Shown here: positions 57,657 through 64,000 of the stretch, piece after piece | How positions within the stretch are numbered: position 1 is the stretch's first letter | Layout of the letters: every line of letters begins with the position of its first letter | NCBI RefSeq assembly: GCF_014851915.1 | Contig: NZ_JACVAP010000006.1 | Location: forward strand, 1 to 64,000 | DNA: 64,000 nt | Direction of reading: 5' to 3' | Origin: Xanthomonas sp. XNM01 | Lineage (GTDB): Bacteria > Pseudomonadota > Gammaproteobacteria > Xanthomonadales > Xanthomonadaceae | Notes under the pieces: generated by a model | The model's input: only the letters and a program-made list of their open reading frames with translations | What the model was told of the DNA's origin: nothing | Databases searched by the model: none | Made by a program: the position numbers and the translations under genes

Positions 57657-58181
57657 TCAGCCGCCCTTGGTGTTGCGCTTCGAGGCGGCGTCGATCCGGT
57701 TGCTGGAACCGGTGTCGGAGGACCGCTGGCCGGTCCGCAGTGGGATCGTCTCTCCGCCCTCGACCACCGCCTCCAGCGTGGTGTACAGCCAGCGGCCGTC
57801 GACGCGCCCGGCTTCGACCACCAGGTCCGCCTGCCCGTGTGATCCACGCAGCGGGATGCGCAGGTCGGCTTCGCCGGTGCCGCCGCTCCGGGTCGCCACG
57901 TTGCCGCTGAAGAACCAGCCCGGCTCGATCGGTGCGCCGATCGCGGCGATCAGCGTCGGGTCGCGCTGCGCGGTCTCGACCGCGACGCGGTAGGCGTCGG
58001 AGGATTTCATCGTGCCCAGCAACGCGGCGACGAACAGCGCGACGACGGCGATCACCAGCAGCAGGCCGGTGCCGGCCAGCGCCGGCACCGCCCATTTCCA
58101 GTGTCGGCGCCACCAGCCGCCAGGTGCGGGCGGTGGCGGACCCGGCAGCGGCGGGATGACGCCTGCGGACGTGGGATCCAT
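57657..58181 (-). CDS. Coa1-family-like membrane protein
   Basis: 174 aa. Pro-rich N-terminus (PPLPGPPPPAPGGWWRRHWKW), one membrane helix (~31-55), then a periplasmic domain (~60-145: SDAYRVAVETAQRDPTLIAAIGAPIEPGWFFSGNV, GQADLVVEAGRVDGRWLYTTLEAVV) that fits the cytochrome oxidase assembly factor Coa1/TIM21-like family (PF08695). In bacteria the role is unproven. It is 31 nt downstream of the peptidase gene on the same strand and probably cotranscribed. Confidence 0.75.
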   Translation of the reverse strand: MDPTSAGVIPPLPGPPPPAPGGWWRRHWKWAVPALAGTGLLLVIAVVALFVAALLGTMKSSDAYRVAVETAQRDPTLIAAIGAPIEPGWFFSGNVATRSGGTGEADLRIPLRGSHGQADLVVEAGRVDGRWLYTTLEAVVEGGETIPLRTGQRSSDTGSSNRIDAASKRNTKGG

Positions 58182-58212
58182 GTGATGTGCTCCGTGCGCG
58201 GGAAGTGTCGGA

Positions 58213-60486
<2,274 letters not shown>

Positions 60487-60642
60487 CTAGTGGCAGAGCC
60501 CTGGTTGCCAAGTGCGCTCTGGCGTCGTGGAGCCGCCACTGTGCGAAGATGCGGACGCGCGAATCAGCCGACGCGTCCGTGCTGACAACGGGCGTTGGCA
60601 TACGGCCCTGGGAGGGCGCGGTCGGAGTCCAGGAGGAAGGCC

Positions 60643-61110
60643 ATGAGACGTGCAGGCGGCAGTTACCCCGTGATGGCGCTTGTTATCGCCGCAATGACGT
60701 GCGGCGCGGTGCAGGCAGGGACATCGCCGGACTATCCACCCGATTCGGAGGTCCCCGAACTGGGCACGGCGTTGATCATGGTCGACAGGTCCCCGGATGC
60801 ACGCATGCTGGCAGGTGGCGCTACATGCGAACTCATCGCCGGTGTGCTGGGGGACGGCATGGTCCGGCCGGAGGGTGGGCTACTGCTGTACCGGCAGGGC
60901 CGTAACACGCCATTTATGGATGCGAAAGCGCGCGATGACGGACTGGTTGTCGCGCACTTCCGTGCGCGCCCGAACGAGCTCATCGAAGGGCGCGCATATC
61001 AATTCCTGCAAGGCGGCACGGTCCAGTATGGCGAGAAGGCGGGCGTGATCTGCCGGTCCGGCAAGGTGAGGCTCGGGGATGTGGAACCGGTCGGATCCCC
61101 TGGACCGTGA
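60643..61110 (+). CDS. Small secreted protein of unknown function
   Basis: 155 aa. Signal peptide (~1-26: YPVMALVIAAMTCGAVQA). A mature part of ~128 aa with two Cys and no recognised domain. AGGAGGAAGG precedes ATG 60643 at ideal spacing, the strongest ribosome site in the neighbourhood, which supports the gene. Its codon usage appears less GC-rich than the neighbours (more A/T at third positions), which could mean later acquisition. Divergent from the DPP IV-like gene. Confidence 0.7.
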   Translation: MRRAGGSYPVMALVIAAMTCGAVQAGTSPDYPPDSEVPELGTALIMVDRSPDARMLAGGATCELIAGVLGDGMVRPEGGLLLYRQGRNTPFMDAKARDDGLVVAHFRARPNELIEGRAYQFLQGGTVQYGEKAGVICRSGKVRLGDVEPVGSPGP

Positions 61111-61132
61111 GGGCGGTATCCGCGCTTCCGGC

Positions 61133-61834
61133 TCAGGCCTTGGTCGCGCCCTGCCCGAACAGCAGCTTCTTCTCCTCGTCGCTCATCGGCTTGCCGGCGT
61201 CCGGGTTCACCTGCGCGGCCAGCGCATACGCGCGCTGGGTGGCCGGGCGCGCGGCGATCGCGGCCTGCCAGCGGCGCACTTCCGGATACGGCTCCAGATC
61301 CAGCGGCGCCTTGGCGTAGGGCGCGATCCACGGATAGCTGGCCATGTCGGCGATGCCATAGTCGTCGCCGGCGATGAAGGCGCGGCCGGCCAGGCGCGTG
61401 TCGAGCACGCCGAGCAGGCGTTTGGCCTCTGCGGTATAGCGGTCGATCGCGTAGCCGATCTTCTCCGGCGCGTAGACGGTGAAATGCCCGTACTGGCCGG
61501 TCATCGGGCCCAGGCCGCCGACCTGCCAGAACAGCCATTCCAGCGCCTGGATCCGCGCACGCGGGTCGGCCGGCAGGAACCGGCCGGTCTTCTCGGCCAG
61601 GTACAGCAGGATCGCGCCGGACTCGAACACGCTGACCGGGGCGCCGCCGTCGGCCGGGGCGTGGTCGACCAGGGCCGGCATCTTGTTGTTCGGCGAGATC
61701 GCCAGGAACTCCGGCTTGAACTGGTCGCCCTTGCCGATGTTCACCGGCTTGAGGGTGTAGGGCAGGCCGGCCTCTTCCAGGAACAGGGTGACCTTGTGGC
61801 CGTTGGGGGTGGGCCAGTAGTGGAGATCGAGCAT
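61133..61834 (-). CDS. Glutathione S-transferase family protein (YfcG/Nu-class-like)
   Basis: 233 aa. N-terminal thioredoxin-like domain (~1-82: LHYWPTPNGHKVTLFLEEAGLPY, PNNKMPALVDH, VFESGAILLYLAEKTG) and C-terminal helical domain (ALEWLFWQVGGLGPMTGQYGHF). The TPNGxK pattern and FWQ-GGLGPMxGQ are typical of the YfcG/Ure2p-like nu class, which has disulfide reductase activity. Start ATG 61834; the in-frame extension to 61933 is not GST-like. Convergent with the secreted protein gene. Confidence 0.93.
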   Translation of the reverse strand: MLDLHYWPTPNGHKVTLFLEEAGLPYTLKPVNIGKGDQFKPEFLAISPNNKMPALVDHAPADGGAPVSVFESGAILLYLAEKTGRFLPADPRARIQALEWLFWQVGGLGPMTGQYGHFTVYAPEKIGYAIDRYTAEAKRLLGVLDTRLAGRAFIAGDDYGIADMASYPWIAPYAKAPLDLEPYPEVRRWQAAIAARPATQRAYALAAQVNPDAGKPMSDEEKKLLFGQGATKA

Positions 61835-62021
61835 CGCGGCGCTCCGGTGCGGAAGGAACAGGGACGCCGAGTGTAGGGCCGCTCTGTTGCCGGGCCGTGC
61901 AGGGTGGATGGATCGCACTGTTGCAGGCGCCAATGCAGCCGTCCGGGCGGGCCGATCGGGACCGCTTGGCAGCCCGCCGCGCCGCCGCTACGCTGCGCCG
62001 TCCCTCACTCTGACGCCTCCC

Positions 62022-62627
62022 ATGTCGACCGCCCGCCTGAGTCCGTTGTCCACCCTGATCTTCGCCTCGCGCTGGCTGCAGCTGCCGCTGTACCTGGGCC
62101 TGATCGTGGCGCAGTGCGTGTACGTGTTCCTGTTCGGCAAGGAGCTGTGGCACCTGATCCACCGGTCGCCGGGCCTGGGCGAGCAGGAGATCATGCTGAT
62201 CGTGCTCGGCCTGATCGACGTGGTGATGATCTCCAACCTGCTGGTGATGGTGATCGTCGGCGGCTACGAGACCTTCGTTTCGCGCCTGCGCCTGGAGGGC
62301 CATCCCGACCAGCCGGAGTGGCTGAGCCACGTCAACGCCTCGGTGCTGAAGGTGAAGCTGGCGATGGCGATCATCGGCATCTCCTCGATCCACCTGCTGA
62401 AGACCTTCATCGCCGTCGGCACGCTCGGCGGCCTGCCGCTGTGCACGCCGGAGCAGCTGGCCGTGATGAAGGCCGAGATGGCGATCACCAGCACCCAGTG
62501 CTCGCAGCTGACCGCCGACGGCGTGCTGTGGCAGACCATCATCCATTGCGTGTTCATCCTGTCGGCGATCGGCATCGCCTGGACCGACAAGCTGATGAAC
62601 GGCAACAGCGCCAGGCACGACCACTGA
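62022..62627 (+). CDS. YqhA/UPF0114-family membrane protein
   Basis: 201 aa, with about four membrane helices: FASRWLQLPLYLGLIVAQCVY, IMLIVLGLIDVVMISNLLVMVIVGGYETFVS, VKLAMAIIGISSIHLLKTF and LWQTIIHCVFILSAIGIAWTD. These blocks match the TIGR00645/UPF0114 family, whose role is unknown (recently related structurally to small channels). ATG 62022 gives the standard start; the frame upstream is not membrane-like. Ends in a strong terminator. Confidence 0.92.
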   Translation: MSTARLSPLSTLIFASRWLQLPLYLGLIVAQCVYVFLFGKELWHLIHRSPGLGEQEIMLIVLGLIDVVMISNLLVMVIVGGYETFVSRLRLEGHPDQPEWLSHVNASVLKVKLAMAIIGISSIHLLKTFIAVGTLGGLPLCTPEQLAVMKAEMAITSTQCSQLTADGVLWQTIIHCVFILSAIGIAWTDKLMNGNSARHDH

Positions 62628-62651
62628 GCGCACCGGATACGCGTGAAGACC

Positions 62652-62684
62652 GGAAAGGGCCGCCCGCAGCGGCCCTTTCCTTTT
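62652..62684 (+). terminator. Intrinsic terminator after the YqhA-type gene
   Basis: GGAAAGGGCCGC and GCGGCCCTTTCC form a perfect 12-bp stem with a CCGCA loop, then TTTTC. It ends the YqhA transcript before uvrD. Confidence 0.92.
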
Positions 62685-62742
62685 CAGTGCCATGGTTCCG
62701 ATGATCGTGCGCATTGTTCTCAGGGTTTGAGCGCGGCCCCGG

Positions 62743-62748
62743 TAGAAT
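62743..62748 (+). promoter_or_regulatory. -10 box giving a leaderless uvrD transcript
   Basis: TAGAAT lies 6 nt before the uvrD ATG. No ribosome binding site precedes the ATG, and no clear -35 is visible. Confidence 0.5.
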
Positions 62749-62754
62749 GGCGGC

Positions 62755-64000
62755 ATGGATGTTTCCCACCTGATCGACGGCCTCAATCCGGCCCAGCGCG
62801 AGGCCGTGTCGGCCCCTCCCGGCCACTACCTGGTCCTGGCCGGTGCCGGCTCCGGCAAGACCCGCGTGCTCACCCACCGCATCGCCTGGCTGAACGAGGT
62901 CGAGCACATTCCGACCCACGGCATCCTCGCGGTGACCTTCACCAACAAGGCGGCCGGCGAGATGCGCGCGCGCGTGGACCTGCAGCTGCGCCACGGCGCG
63001 CGCGGGATGTGGATCGGCACCTTCCACGGCCTGGCCCACCGCCTGCTGCGCCTGCACTGGAACGAGGCGAAGCTGCCCGAATCGTTCCAGGTGCTCGACA
63101 GCGACGACCAGCTGCGCCTGGTCAAGCGCGTGGTGCAGCAGCTGGAGCTGGACGACAGCCGCTACCCGCCGCGCCAGATCGCGTGGTGGATCAACGCGCA
63201 GAAGGACGAGGGGCGACGCCCGCAGCACATCCAGCCGGGCAACGATCCGTGGACCGAGGCGCTGGTGCGCGCCTACGCGCTGTACCAGGAGCGCTGCGAC
63301 CGGGCGGGTCTGGTCGACTTCGCCGAGCTGCTGCTGCGCGCGCACGAGTTGCTGCGCGACAACCAGGGCCTGCTGGCGCATTACCGCGCGCGTTTCCGCG
63401 ACCTGCTGATCGACGAGTTCCAGGACACCAACGCGATCCAGTACGCCTTCGTGCGCGTGCTGGCCGGCGACACCGGCCGCGTGTTCGTGGTCGGCGACGA
63501 CGATCAGGCCATCTACGGCTGGCGCGGCGCCAAGGTCGAGAACGTGCAGCAGTTCCTGAAGGACTTCCCGGGCGCGCGCACGATCCGGCTGGAGCAGAAC
63601 TACCGCTCCACCGCCAACATCCTGGGTGCGGCCAATGCGGTGATCGCGCACAACCCCGACCGCATCGGCAAGCAGCTGTGGACCGACAGCGGCGAGGGCG
63701 AGCCGGTCGACGTCTACGCCGCCTACAACGAGATGGACGAGGCGCGCTACGTGATCGAGCGCGTGCGCCAGTGGGTGCGCGACGGCGGCAGCTACCGCGA
63801 GGCCGCGGTGCTCTACCGCAGCAACGCGCAGTCGCGCGCGCTGGAAGAAGTGCTGCTGTCCGAACAGGTGCCGTACCGCGTCTACGGCGGCATGCGCTTC
63901 TTCGAGCGTGCCGAGGTCAAGGACACGCTGGCCTATCTGCGCCTGCTGGCCAACCGCGACGACGATGCGGCGTTCGAGCGCGCGGTGAACACGCCGGCGC
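62755..64000 (+). CDS. uvrD: DNA helicase II UvrD (partial, runs off the window)
   Basis: First ~415 aa of a superfamily 1A helicase. MDVSHLIDGLNPAQREAV, Walker A AGAGSGKT (29-36), LAVTFTNKAAGEM (motif Ia), LLIDEFQDTN (motif II), VVGDDDQAIYGWRGA (motif III), LEQNYRST (motif IV) and VLYRSNAQSRALEE are all in order. It unwinds DNA 3' to 5' in nucleotide excision and mismatch repair. Open to the last base, with no stop in the window. Confidence 0.97.
   Translation, partial: MDVSHLIDGLNPAQREAVSAPPGHYLVLAGAGSGKTRVLTHRIAWLNEVEHIPTHGILAVTFTNKAAGEMRARVDLQLRHGARGMWIGTFHGLAHRLLRLHWNEAKLPESFQVLDSDDQLRLVKRVVQQLELDDSRYPPRQIAWWINAQKDEGRRPQHIQPGNDPWTEALVRAYALYQERCDRAGLVDFAELLLRAHELLRDNQGLLAHYRARFRDLLIDEFQDTNAIQYAFVRVLAGDTGRVFVVGDDDQAIYGWRGAKVENVQQFLKDFPGARTIRLEQNYRSTANILGAANAVIAHNPDRIGKQLWTDSGEGEPVDVYAAYNEMDEARYVIERVRQWVRDGGSYREAAVLYRSNAQSRALEEVLLSEQVPYRVYGGMRFFERAEVKDTLAYLRLLANRDDDAAFERAVNTPA

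Overview
The window is a GC-rich (about 70%) bacterial chromosome segment that looks like a member of the Xanthomonadaceae (Xanthomonas / Pseudoxanthomonas / Luteimonas / Lysobacter type). Reasons: the copL-copA-copB copper operon, a GH94 phosphorylase linked to gluconokinase, the rsmG-parA-parB order, and many TonB-dependent and peptidase genes. It opens in the 3' end of a 23S rRNA gene and closes inside uvrD. I see no prophage, insertion sequence, CRISPR array or tRNA.

Layout: (1) 1-366, end of an rRNA operon (23S, 5S, terminator), followed by 1.35 kb without a recognisable gene. (2) 1.7-5.5 kb, copper resistance operon copLAB behind a promoter with MerR/CueR-type geometry. (3) 5.6-13.5 kb, a transporter-like hybrid histidine kinase, divergent from a three-gene operon (GPH symporter, GH94 phosphorylase, gluconokinase) that reads as a cellobionic acid utilisation pathway. 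(4) 13.5-28.2 kb, mostly housekeeping genes on the minus strand: FAD protein, cardiolipin synthase, L33/L28, DUF885 peptidase, a three-gene lipid/LPS sugar set, parAB, rsmG, PPTase, xthA, aldehyde dehydrogenase. (5) 28.3-42.8 kb, nine plus-strand genes forming a catabolic island: CitE-like lyase, propeller-fused SSS transporter, LysR regulator, TonB receptor, secreted serine hydrolase, ribokinase-family kinase, a TIM-barrel/SUMF1-fold fusion, GH127 and a CaiB-type CoA transferase. (6) 42.8-51.5 kb, gamma carbonic anhydrase, YkgJ-type protein and a six-gene RDD/SpoIIM/DUF4129/DUF4350/MoxR/DUF58 operon. (7) 51.6-64 kb, aroE, a TonB receptor, a frameshifted outer-membrane protein, hemB, small envelope proteins, a DPP IV-like peptidase, a GST, a YqhA-type protein and the start of uvrD.

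How the genes work together: the least described unit is the 28.3-42.8 kb island. It combines outer-membrane uptake, periplasmic deacylation, Na+-coupled import, cytoplasmic glycoside cleavage, sugar phosphorylation and CoA activation plus cleavage of a small acid. I infer that it degrades an acylated plant glycoside, possibly an L-arabinofuranoside, but the substrate is unknown. Two copies of a diverged 23-bp motif lie upstream of its first gene and of its TonB receptor gene and may be the regulator's operators. A second cross-window pattern is a -10 hexamer placed 6-7 nt before the ATG of five unrelated genes, which predicts leaderless mRNAs.
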